A stretch of DNA of 8,620 nucleotides from assembly GCA_964475765.1 (NCBI GenBank), contig CAYYZH010000187.1, positions 1 to 8,620 of the forward strand, in the 5' to 3' direction. Origin of the DNA: Thermohalobaculum sp964475765 (lineage in GTDB: Bacteria > Pseudomonadota > Alphaproteobacteria > Rhodobacterales > Rhodobacteraceae). Shown in pieces: positions 1-6,460 of the stretch. The notes beneath the pieces were generated by a model that saw only the letters and a program-made list of their open reading frames with translations, made no database searches and was not told the origin of the DNA. How positions within the stretch are numbered: the first letter of the stretch is position 1; each line of letters starts with the position of its first letter. The position numbers and the translations under genes were made by a program.

Positions 1-1052
1 ACCTGATCCTGCCCGTGGGGATCTCGTTCTACACCTTCCAGACGATGAGCTACACGCTCGACATCTATCGCCGTCAGCTCAAGCCGACGAACAACCTTTT
101 GCAGTTCGCGGCCTTTGTCAGCTTCTTCCCCCAGCTTGTCGCGGGCCCGATCGAACGCGCACGCAACCTGCTCCCGCAATTTGCCGAGACCCGGCAGATC
201 ACCATGGACGGCCTCAGATCGGGGGCGCTCCTCTTCATCTGGGGCTTTTACAAGAAGGTCGCGATCGCGGATAATCTCGCGCCGATCTCGGACCGGATCT
301 TTGCCGACCCCGCGTCCCAGGATCCGGCGGTTCTGATGGCCGGGGTGCTGGCCTTCACCTTCCAGATCTATTGCGACTTCTCCGGCTATTCCGACATGGC
401 GCGCGGGCTGGCGCGGATGCTCGGCTTCGAGCTGATGGTCAATTTCCGCATGCCCTATTTCTCGCGCACGCCCTCGGAGTTCTGGCAGCGCTGGCATATC
501 TCGCTGTCGTCCTGGCTGCGCGATTACCTCTACATCCCGCTCGGCGGCAACCGGGGCACGGCCTTGGCGACCTATCGCAATCTGGCGCTGACCATGCTCT
601 TGGGCGGGTTCTGGCACGGGGCGGCCTGGACCTTCATCGCCTGGGGCGCGATCCATGGCGGGCTTCTGGTGATCTACCGTGTGCTCGGCGTCGATGGCTG
701 GCTGGAGAGCCTCAAGGGGGCTGCCCGCATCCCCGCCATGCTCGCCTCGGGCGCGTTCATGTTCATCGCCGTGATGGTCGGCTGGGTGTTCTTCCGGGCC
801 GCCAGCTTCGGCGATGCCTTCCACGTCATCGCCAACATGTGGGCGCCTGCCTGGTCGACAAGCTATGCGGAGGTGGCCTTCGCCATCGGTCCGCTGGTGG
901 TCATCGAGACCGCCATGCGCCTGACCGGGCGGAACGTGCCCTGGGAGCGGCTGGGGCGGTTTGCCGTCTTCAACCTCGTGCTTTTCCTGATGTGCTCGAT
1001 CGTCTTCCTCGCCGCGAAGGAAGGCCAGAGTTTCATCTATTTCGACTTCTGA
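1..1052 (+). CDS. MBOAT-family O-acyltransferase, AlgI-like (5' partial)
   Basis: This is a polytopic inner-membrane protein of the MBOAT/AlgI family. Such proteins carry acyl groups, usually acetyl, across the membrane for O-acylation of extracytoplasmic polysaccharides. The reading frame is open from the window edge (first full codon at base 3) and begins LILPVGISFYTFQT, the typical AlgI core. The GTG at 15 lies inside this conserved block and is not the real start. About 350 codons are present against roughly 470-520 in the family, so about 130 N-terminal residues are missing. Numbering from base 15, the two hallmark histidines are H161 (FWQRWHISLSSW, codon 495-497) and H201 (GGFWHGAAWTF, codon 615-617). 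The C-terminus QSFIYFDF is also typical. The gene ends in three successive in-frame stops (TGA TGA TAA, 1050-1058). An SGNH-hydrolase-like gene follows after 42 bp, the usual MBOAT/SGNH pairing. The family call is firm; the substrate is unknown. Confidence 0.93.
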   Translation, partial: LILPVGISFYTFQTMSYTLDIYRRQLKPTNNLLQFAAFVSFFPQLVAGPIERARNLLPQFAETRQITMDGLRSGALLFIWGFYKKVAIADNLAPISDRIFADPASQDPAVLMAGVLAFTFQIYCDFSGYSDMARGLARMLGFELMVNFRMPYFSRTPSEFWQRWHISLSSWLRDYLYIPLGGNRGTALATYRNLALTMLLGGFWHGAAWTFIAWGAIHGGLLVIYRVLGVDGWLESLKGAARIPAMLASGAFMFIAVMVGWVFFRAASFGDAFHVIANMWAPAWSTSYAEVAFAIGPLVVIETAMRLTGRNVPWERLGRFAVFNLVLFLMCSIVFLAAKEGQSFIYFDF

Positions 1053-1094
1053 TGATAAGAGTGACCCGGACAACCCGACAGCAACGAGACCGCC

Positions 1095-2261
1095 ATGCAT
1101 CTCTTCACACTGCGTAATCTTGGCATCGCTTTCGCGGCCGCTGTCTACTGCGTGCTGTTTGTCGAGTTCTTCCTGCGCCTGATGGCACCGCAGGTCCTGA
1201 TGCCGCGCTACATCACAGGGACGGATTACGGTGTGCGGGCCAATATCGCCAATGCCGTCTACGAGCATCTGACCGAAGAGGCCGATGTCGAGATGCGCAT
1301 CAACGCCCAGGGCATGCGGGCCGATCGCGATATCCCTCAGACCAAGCCGGCAAACACCTGTCGGATCGCCCTGCTGGGCGACAGTTATTTCATGGGCTAC
1401 GAGGTCAGCTACGAGTACACGCTGGGCGCGCTGCTCGAGGAGTGGTTCGCCGAGGAAGGCTACCGGGTCGAAATCCTGAACTTCGCTGTCTCCGGGTTTT
1501 CGACCGAAGAGATGATCCACGCCTTCGACGCGCGGGCCACGGCGTTCGAGACCGACATTGCGATCTTCCAGTTCAATGGCGGCGACTTCAACGACAACAT
1601 GCGGCCCGGGCTTTACCGGATGGACGAGAACGGCGTGCCGCAACGCACCGGGGCCAGCTATCTGCCCGGCGTCGCGATCCGTGATTACCTGATGCAGTTC
1701 GGGGTCTATCGCTGGCTGATCTCGTCAAGCCATGCCTACAGCGCGATCCGCGAATGGGCCGGGCGCACGGGCAAGAAGATCCTGACATGGCTCGGCGGTC
1801 TGCGCGCAGGCCCCCAGATCAAGGCCAAGACGCCCCCCGCCGAAGAGGTGCAGGAGAACGTGCAAGAGGACGTGGACACCGGGCCCGGGCGCACGGACAC
1901 CAGATACAAGATCCACCGGAAGTTCCCCAAACATCAGGTCCGCTATACCTCGGCACTGATCGAGCTTTCGCGCGAACGGACAGAGGCCGAGGGCATCTCG
2001 TGGCTCCTGCTCGAGATCCCCGATCCCGGCTTCTACACCTGGTTCAGCAATCTCGGTCATCTGCGCCTGAAGGACGAGACATGGGCGCGTGTCGTCACCC
2101 CGATGGACGCCTTCGAGACCTGGACCCCGGAAGATCCGCCGCTCTACCGCTTCAAGGGGCACTTCCACCTGACCGAGCTTGGTCATGAACTGACCACGCG
2201 GACCCTGATCGACACGATCAAACGCGACGAGCAGGAGCTGCTCGCGGGCTGCAGGATCTGA
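1095..2261 (+). CDS. Membrane-anchored SGNH/GDSL-hydrolase-like protein, probable polysaccharide O-acylation partner
   Basis: A 388-aa protein with one N-terminal membrane segment (about residues 9-30, AFAAAVYCVLFVEFFLRLM) and a periplasmic SGNH-type domain. Visible blocks are LLGDSY with the candidate nucleophile S97; NFAVSGFST with G134; FNGGDFNDN at 160-168 where the family usually has a G-N-D block; and HFHLTELGHEL with H356, H358 and H364 near the C-terminus. Two positions look changed: the usual Asn reads Gly (G163), and the Asp two residues before the catalytic His reads His (H356). A charged, probably disordered stretch (about 242-275, rich in E, D, K and P) interrupts the domain. The gene lies 42 bp after the MBOAT gene, as in AlgI/AlgJ, PatA/PatB and WssH/WssI systems, so a role in acyl transfer to (or removal from) the polysaccharide is likely by inference. 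The ATG at 1095 has only a weak GAG ribosome-binding site 6 nt upstream, but it puts the anchor at the N-terminus. The fold is confident; transferase versus esterase is open. Confidence 0.85.
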   Translation: MHLFTLRNLGIAFAAAVYCVLFVEFFLRLMAPQVLMPRYITGTDYGVRANIANAVYEHLTEEADVEMRINAQGMRADRDIPQTKPANTCRIALLGDSYFMGYEVSYEYTLGALLEEWFAEEGYRVEILNFAVSGFSTEEMIHAFDARATAFETDIAIFQFNGGDFNDNMRPGLYRMDENGVPQRTGASYLPGVAIRDYLMQFGVYRWLISSSHAYSAIREWAGRTGKKILTWLGGLRAGPQIKAKTPPAEEVQENVQEDVDTGPGRTDTRYKIHRKFPKHQVRYTSALIELSRERTEAEGISWLLLEIPDPGFYTWFSNLGHLRLKDETWARVVTPMDAFETWTPEDPPLYRFKGHFHLTELGHELTTRTLIDTIKRDEQELLAGCRI

Positions 2262-2331
2262 TCCGTGTCCCGGCTGGGGGCGGAGCGTCGGTGATGATCA
2301 GCATGAGCAGGCGCGCACAGGGGCGAGACGC

Positions 2332-3186
2332 ATGAAGCGCCATATCATTCTCACGCTGGGGCGCAGCGGCTCGAACGCCTTGATGGACATGCTGAACCAG
2401 CACCCGGAGGTGCTGAACATCGGCGAGGTGATGGGCGACTGGAGCGTGTTCCGCAAACTGCGCCGGTTCTTCGGCTCGGAGGCGGCCTATCTCGACTTCC
2501 TCCTGAACAACCGGTGGTTCCTGCGCGGTGCGAATGTTCTGCGCTCGCTCGGGAAATACAGGAAAGGCCGGAGCCGTGAGGCAAAGCGCTTTGGCCGGAT
2601 CAGAACGGTCGGCCTCAAGGATTTCACCTTTCACTTCCACGCGCATGGTGCCGAGCATTATCTGCGCGACCGCCCGGACATTCAGGTGATCGGGCTCATT
2701 CGCGACGACATCTTTGCAAAGACCCTCTCGCGCGCCAATCTGCGGCTGCGCGATGTGGTCGCCGCGTCGACCGATCCGAACCAGACCCCGGAGATCCGCA
2801 ACGATCCCAAGGCGACCCCGGAGGAGCGCGCCGCCCAGGCCCGTGCGGGCGACAGCGGCAAGATCGTGCTCGACCCCGAGCTCTTTCTCGAATGGCTGCA
2901 GAATGCCCAGGACGAGGACGACCAGTTGCGCGCGATGCTCGACCAGCTGCCGCCCGAGCGGGTGCGCATCCTGACCTATGAGGAGCTGTTCTCATCGGAA
3001 GAGCATCGCCGCGAGATCGTCGCAGACCTCTTTCGTTTCATCGGGGTCGAGCCGGTCGAAACCGCGACCCGCTCCGTCAAGCTGAACAAGACCCCGCCCG
3101 AAGAGCTGATCTACAATTTCGAGGAATGCCGCGCGGCCGCCCGCGGCACGCGGTTTGCGCATTACTTCGAGCCTGCAACCGGGTGA
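2332..3186 (+). CDS. Sulfotransferase-family protein (PAPS-dependent), first copy
   Basis: A 284-aa soluble, presumably cytoplasmic protein. The N-terminal LTLGRSGSN loop (residues 7-15), followed by a helix and NQHPEVLNIGE, is the P-loop-like 5'-phosphosulfate-binding region of PAPS sulfotransferases. IGLIRDDIFAKTLSRANLR (120-138), with R124 and S133, fits the 3'-phosphate-binding strand and helix. The C-terminal block LRILTYEELF-like (VRILTYEELF, 211-220), FIGVEP and KLNKTPPEELIYNFEE also follows the family. A hydrophilic segment at about 144-178, rich in P, E, D, R and A, looks like an insertion or flexible cap. The loop ends in Asn (RSGSN) where many relatives have Thr or Ser. The ATG has a good AGGGG site at 2319-2323, 8 nt upstream. 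It lies 70 bp after the SGNH gene, probably in the same transcription unit. The stop is 4 bp from the stop of the convergent hydrolase gene. Transfer of sulfate to a sugar of the polysaccharide is inferred from context; a different sulfate acceptor is possible. Confidence 0.82.
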   Translation: MKRHIILTLGRSGSNALMDMLNQHPEVLNIGEVMGDWSVFRKLRRFFGSEAAYLDFLLNNRWFLRGANVLRSLGKYRKGRSREAKRFGRIRTVGLKDFTFHFHAHGAEHYLRDRPDIQVIGLIRDDIFAKTLSRANLRLRDVVAASTDPNQTPEIRNDPKATPEERAAQARAGDSGKIVLDPELFLEWLQNAQDEDDQLRAMLDQLPPERVRILTYEELFSSEEHRREIVADLFRFIGVEPVETATRSVKLNKTPPEELIYNFEECRAAARGTRFAHYFEPATG

Positions 3187-3190
3187 GGTC

Positions 3191-6151
3191 TCAGCCGAGC
3201 CCCTCGAACAGATAGATCCGTACCGAGCCCGGGGCGAGATCGGGGATCACCAGCCTGTCCCCGGGGATCGGCAGAGACATCTCGAACGGGCGCACCTCCT
3301 CGAGGGTGATGTTGGTGCTGTCATAGTCCCCGGTCATCGAGATCTCGGTCAGACTTTCGGCGGATATCTCCGGCAGCTCGATCTCGACCCGGGTCATGCC
3401 GTCATCACCGGGCTCGGGATAGTCCGGCACCCGGCGTGAGATCACGACCAGCGCAAGACGGTCCTGCGTGCGGGTCGCATAGGCTCCGATCAGCGGGCCG
3501 TCATCCACCGCCAGGCGGTGCTTCTCACCCTCCATCGTGATGCGCGGGACCTCGAGCGTCTCGACCTCGAGGAAGTCACCGGTGAGGCGGCGATTATAGA
3601 TCTCGAGCAGTCGCCAGGACGGGTAGGCCTGTCCGCCATTCTTGTCGAGCGCATGACTGCGCCAGTACTCGCCCGGCCCATAACCATAGAAGTTCTGGAT
3701 CTGATAGCCTTGGGCGGCGCGCGCCAGAAACGCATCCAGCGTCGCCACGCCCGAGGCGAGGCTCTTCATCACCCGCTCCTGTTCGGCGGCGTCTTCCGGT
3801 CCGACCCGGGCGCCGTTGAGCCCGTTCAGCTGATAACCGGGTCCCGCCTCATAGGTGCCAAGCATCAGCGGGCGGTCATCCCGGCGCGGCGCTCCTTCGA
3901 TGGCCGAGCGGTGTTGTTCGGCATAGGGCATGGCGCTCTGCAGCACATGGGTCAGCAGGCGCGAGAACCCTTTCGGCGTGGTCTTGGGCAGCCGGTCCGT
4001 GGTCTCCCAGCCATTGATATAGGCCCCGGTGGTCAGGAGTTCGGCCGAGGGCGCACGGTGCGCCGCATCCGCCCCATAGCCGGGATAGACCTCCTGCCCG
4101 CCGAGCACGACAAGGATCTTGTCCTCGAGCGTCTGATCCCACCACGGGCTCTGGCGCAGGATGCCCATGACATATTCCTGATAGAGACCGTAGACAGTGC
4201 CCCGGCTGAGGCGTTCACCGGTTTCGCCGTCGCGCATCTCCGGGAAGGTCCAGGGCGCGAAGATCCGGTTCCAGGTCTCGTTGCCAAGCTCGAAATAGAT
4301 CCGGTCGAACTCGGCCACCCAGGGCTGTTCCTGCCCCTGGGAGGCGCGTTTCATCGCCCAGGGATGCGCGGGATCGGCGGGGGCTGCGAGATACTCGACC
4401 AGACCCAGCCATTCCGCATGGCTGAGATGAGGCTCGATATTGAGCCAGGGCTCCATGCCTGCCGAGCGGGCATGGGCGAGGTTGACCGGCAGGCTCGCCT
4501 GCATGCGGATGCCCGAGGCCAGTCCCGCCGGATGGGTCAGTTGCGCCAGATCATAGGTCCGCCGCTTGGTCGTCGCGGTCGTCATCGAACGCATCGCCCG
4601 CATGCCCGAGGCTTCCAGCCGCGCAATATCCTCCGGCATCAGCTCGAGATAGGGCAGGTCGGCCCGGTGCACCCGGAAATTGTCGAGCGACACCGTGGCC
4701 GGCCCGTTCGCCACAAGCCGCATGAAGCCCGGGCGGGCGCCCGGATTGCGCACGCGCGGTGTGAACGCGCCTTCGTAGTACTGCCAGTCCGGTCCTGCCT
4801 GGAACGTGATCGGTGCAACCTTGTGCGCGGCTTCACTGTGGAACCCATGCAGCATGAACCGCATCTCGACCGCCTGGTCGGTCTCGGTCTCGGTCGTGGC
4901 TTTGGCTTCGGCTTTGGCCCAGAACGACACCCGGTAGGGCTTGCCGGGCTCGAGCACGGGATACCAGTTCTGCGCGGTGCCGCTGTCTGTGGCGGCCTGC
5001 ACCACGACCTGCGGACCCTCCCCGGTCAATTCCATTTCGAGATAGGTCTCGCCCGGCTCGGTCACAGGCGTGTCCGGCGCATGCTCCGCCAGATGCCAGC
5101 GCCGCGTCGGGTCCTGGTCGGCAAAGCCCGGCGTCAGGCCCTGGCGCAGCACCCGTGTCTCCTGACCGGCGCCCCAGATGCGGTTGTTGAAGAAATCCAG
5201 ACCGGGCCGGGTGATGCGTTTCGAGATCCGCACGAGATCGCCGCGGCGCACGGGCGGGGCGTCTTCGCCCTCGGGCGCGGTCAGAGCGATGTAATGGCCC
5301 TTATGGGTCGAGGGCAGCGTGTCCGAGATCTCCAGAATCCAGCCAGCGCGCCGGGGATCGTCCTCGGCCTTCCAGCTCAGCACGACCTCACCGCCGCGAC
5401 CCTCGCGGGCGGCAAAGCTTTTCGGCGCGGCAAGATTGCGGGACGGATCGGACCCCTCCGACTGGGCCTCGGCCAGGCCCTGCCAGGGCACCTGCACCAG
5501 GGCCTTGAAGCGATCCTGATCCGCCGGCGGGATCTTGGCGGGGCTGGTCACCACCGCGATGGCGGAGGCCCGGCCCGGACGCCCGGCCCTGTCGACCGCG
5601 CGCAGGCGCAGATAGGAGGGCGCATTGGGACGGTTCCAGGCATCCCAGGCAAAGACATGCGAGCGGGCCGAGGGTGCGATGGCCCGTCCCCCCGGGAACC
5701 CGGGACGCCAGCCGCCTGCCTGAAAGCCGCCTTTGGGGATGTTGGTCCGGCGCACAACCCGGAAAGCCCCATCCTCGATGCGCAGGATCTCGACTTCCCC
5801 TCCATCGAGCGCCCCCGAGGCCAGCGAGTTCCAGCGCGAGATGTCCTGGGGGGCCGCGATGATCCGATCGGGCGCATCCTCGGTGGCCTGGATCCAGTCC
5901 CGATAGATGATCGGCTCGAAACCGCTGCCCTGGCGCAGGATCGTCGCCCCGTTGCCGATCGGATAATACATCGAGAACGTGAACGTGAACGGACCGGGAT
6001 CGGGGGCGATGACCCGATCAGTAACCTTCAGGCGGGCGAATTCGTCGGCAGGGGCGGGCGCGCCCGGCAGAAAGAGGGCCGCGCACACTCCAAAGGAAAA
6101 CGCGACACTGCGACGGCAGATGAAATCTCGAACGACAGGCAAGCGCAACAC
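3191..6151 (-). CDS. Secreted multidomain glycoside hydrolase-like protein (clan GH-A type) with carbohydrate-binding-like domain
   Basis: A 986-aa protein starting at GTG 6151. Residues 1-35 form a signal peptide: a basic N-region (RDFICRR), a hydrophobic core (VAFSFGVCAALFLPG) and an APA-type cleavage site before DEF. Next come beta-rich modules: one at about 50-202 ending in an FnIII-like strand pattern, and a second FnIII-like module at about 239-315. Residues about 340-497 resemble a CBM4/9-type beta-sandwich (YRVSFWAKAEA, SLDNFRVHRADLPY). The catalytic-like (beta/alpha)8 domain runs from about 498 to 855. It has WLNIEPHLS, YFELGNETWN with candidate acid/base E625, and LGTYEAGPGY with candidate nucleophile E768. 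A C-terminal beta domain (about 856-986) closes the protein, as in GH51/GH39-like enzymes. The gene sits inside an EPS cluster but is transcribed against it, so hydrolysis or release of the cluster's own polymer is a reasonable inference. The exact GH family and substrate are not determined. Upstream in-frame starts exist (GTG 6172, ATG 6286), but only 6151 leaves a normal signal peptide. Confidence 0.83.
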   Translation of the reverse strand: MLRLPVVRDFICRRSVAFSFGVCAALFLPGAPAPADEFARLKVTDRVIAPDPGPFTFTFSMYYPIGNGATILRQGSGFEPIIYRDWIQATEDAPDRIIAAPQDISRWNSLASGALDGGEVEILRIEDGAFRVVRRTNIPKGGFQAGGWRPGFPGGRAIAPSARSHVFAWDAWNRPNAPSYLRLRAVDRAGRPGRASAIAVVTSPAKIPPADQDRFKALVQVPWQGLAEAQSEGSDPSRNLAAPKSFAAREGRGGEVVLSWKAEDDPRRAGWILEISDTLPSTHKGHYIALTAPEGEDAPPVRRGDLVRISKRITRPGLDFFNNRIWGAGQETRVLRQGLTPGFADQDPTRRWHLAEHAPDTPVTEPGETYLEMELTGEGPQVVVQAATDSGTAQNWYPVLEPGKPYRVSFWAKAEAKATTETETDQAVEMRFMLHGFHSEAAHKVAPITFQAGPDWQYYEGAFTPRVRNPGARPGFMRLVANGPATVSLDNFRVHRADLPYLELMPEDIARLEASGMRAMRSMTTATTKRRTYDLAQLTHPAGLASGIRMQASLPVNLAHARSAGMEPWLNIEPHLSHAEWLGLVEYLAAPADPAHPWAMKRASQGQEQPWVAEFDRIYFELGNETWNRIFAPWTFPEMRDGETGERLSRGTVYGLYQEYVMGILRQSPWWDQTLEDKILVVLGGQEVYPGYGADAAHRAPSAELLTTGAYINGWETTDRLPKTTPKGFSRLLTHVLQSAMPYAEQHRSAIEGAPRRDDRPLMLGTYEAGPGYQLNGLNGARVGPEDAAEQERVMKSLASGVATLDAFLARAAQGYQIQNFYGYGPGEYWRSHALDKNGGQAYPSWRLLEIYNRRLTGDFLEVETLEVPRITMEGEKHRLAVDDGPLIGAYATRTQDRLALVVISRRVPDYPEPGDDGMTRVEIELPEISAESLTEISMTGDYDSTNITLEEVRPFEMSLPIPGDRLVIPDLAPGSVRIYLFEGLG
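4880..4918 (-). repeat. Low-complexity short tandem repeat inside the hydrolase gene
   Basis: On the + strand, GGTCTC-type hexamer units are followed by GGCTTTGGCTTCGGCTTTGGC. On the coding strand this gives the low-complexity peptide AKAEAKATTETETD (residues 412-425) inside the carbohydrate-binding-like module. Runs of six- or twelve-base units like these can change length by replication slippage without shifting the frame. It is most likely a surface loop between beta strands. Confidence 0.6.
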
Positions 6152-6162
6152 GAGCAGCGGAA

Positions 6163-6166
6163 CTCC
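6163..6166 (-). promoter_or_regulatory. Ribosome-binding site supporting the GTG start of the hydrolase gene
   Basis: On the - strand GGAG lies 11 nt before the GTG at 6151. The spacing is a little long. It still favours 6151 over the GTG at 6172 and the ATG at 6286, which have no better purine-rich site and would bury the signal peptide. Confidence 0.4.
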
Positions 6167-6221
6167 GGACACTGAACAGGCAGGACAGGGCAGAGAAACC
6201 CAACCCCTATCCACATCGTCA

Positions 6222-6250
6222 AATTTAGCACGCTTTGGCAAGGCTGTCTC
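6222..6250 (-). promoter_or_regulatory. Possible sigma-70-type promoter for the hydrolase gene
   Basis: On the - strand GAGACA (6250-6245) and TAAATT (6227-6222) are separated by 17 bp. Each matches 4 of 6 positions of the TTGACA/TATAAT consensus. A transcript from here would have a leader of about 60 nt before the GTG. The left half (6234-6240) of the inverted repeat falls in the spacer. Matches at this level arise by chance, so this is only a candidate. Confidence 0.2.
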
Positions 6251-6267
6251 TTCACACTCCTGCCAAA
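6234..6267. repeat. Interrupted inverted repeat TTTGGCA-N20-TGCCAAA
   Basis: Perfect 7-bp arms lie at 6234-6240 and 6261-6267, separated by 20 bp. The arm centres are 27 bp apart, between two and three helical turns. The arms bracket the candidate -35 element of the hydrolase promoter. This suits a pair of half-sites for a regulator better than an RNA hairpin, but no known operator was recognised. Confidence 0.45.
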
Positions 6268-6306
6268 CATATCTGCCAGTCTCCATGCGAATTGCTGTCA
6301 GGTCAG

Positions 6307-6332
6307 GGCCGCAATACCGTGGTATTTTGGCC
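6307..6332. repeat. 26-bp near-palindrome centred on AATACCGTGGTATT
   Basis: A perfect 6-bp inverted repeat (AATACC at 6313-6318, GGTATT at 6321-6326) has a 2-bp centre. It is flanked after a 2-bp mismatch on each side by GGCC (6307-6310 and 6329-6332). It lies about 155 bp from each divergent start codon. The shape is that of a dimeric regulator site; the regulator is unknown. A related element, AATACGGT, recurs at 6381-6388. Confidence 0.5.
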
Positions 6333-6373
6333 TCGAACCGAAACTGCGCGGGACTATGGGCCGGGACATGTGC

Positions 6374-6402
6374 TGGAAAAAATACGGTCCCTCGCCTATA
6401 GC
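6374..6402 (+). promoter_or_regulatory. Possible sigma-70-type promoter for the polymerase-like gene
   Basis: TGGAAA (6374-6379) and TATAGC (6397-6402) are 17 bp apart, each matching 4 of 6 consensus positions. Transcription would begin near 6409, inside the GC-rich stem-loop. This match and the idea of a full leader hairpin therefore compete. It is a weak candidate only. Confidence 0.22.
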
Positions 6403-6432
6403 GGGGCCGGAACTGCTCGGCTCCGGACCCCG
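6402..6432 (+). other. GC-rich stem-loop upstream of the polymerase-like gene
   Basis: The arm CGGGGCCGGA (6402-6411) pairs with TCCGGACCCCG (6422-6432) around a 10-nt loop, with one bulged base on the right arm. No T-run follows, so it does not look like a classical terminator. It sits 17 nt before the ribosome-binding site. It could affect translation or mRNA stability, or be a chance result of high GC. Confidence 0.4.
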
Positions 6433-6449
6433 ACGCAAACCCGGTAATT

Positions 6450-6454
6450 AGGAA
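6450..6454 (+). promoter_or_regulatory. Ribosome-binding site of the polymerase-like gene
   Basis: AGGAA lies 6 nt before the ATG at 6461 in an otherwise AT-rich patch (GGTAATTAGGAAC). This is the strongest ribosome-binding site in the window and fixes the start of the gene. Confidence 0.7.
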
Positions 6455-6460
6455 CCGCCG

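Larger units (their letters stand above)
6152..6460. other. Divergent intergenic region (309 bp), comparatively AT-rich, with several inverted repeats
   Basis: This gap separates the leftward hydrolase gene from the rightward polymerase-like gene, so it must hold the start signals of both unless the polymerase-like gene is read from further away. The stretch from about 6215 to 6330 is visibly richer in A and T than the flanking genes. It contains an interrupted inverted repeat (6234-6267), a near-palindrome (6307-6332) and a GC-rich stem-loop (6402-6432), listed separately. No convincing small ORF or RNA gene was recognised in it. Confidence 0.7.

Noticed and set aside
15..17. GTG as a true start of the acyltransferase gene
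   Set aside because: The codons before it (LILP) continue the conserved AlgI-type block, and the family is about 130 residues longer at the N-terminus. The gene is cut by the window edge.
371..1117. A 248-codon + strand frame inside the MBOAT gene
   Set aside because: It is a frame-shifted shadow rich in R, H and L. The MBOAT frame has the conserved histidines and ends normally.
3131..3156. GC-rich inverted sequence near the end of the first sulfotransferase gene, considered as a terminator
   Set aside because: It lies inside the coding sequence, has no following T-run, and is explained by the GC-rich codons of the Ala/Arg/Gly stretch.
3518..6175. An 885-codon open frame on the + strand across the hydrolase gene
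   Set aside because: It is antisense to the hydrolase gene, has no recognisable domain, and is rich in R, H, G and P in the manner of a GC-driven shadow frame. The opposite strand carries a signal peptide and ordered catalytic motifs.
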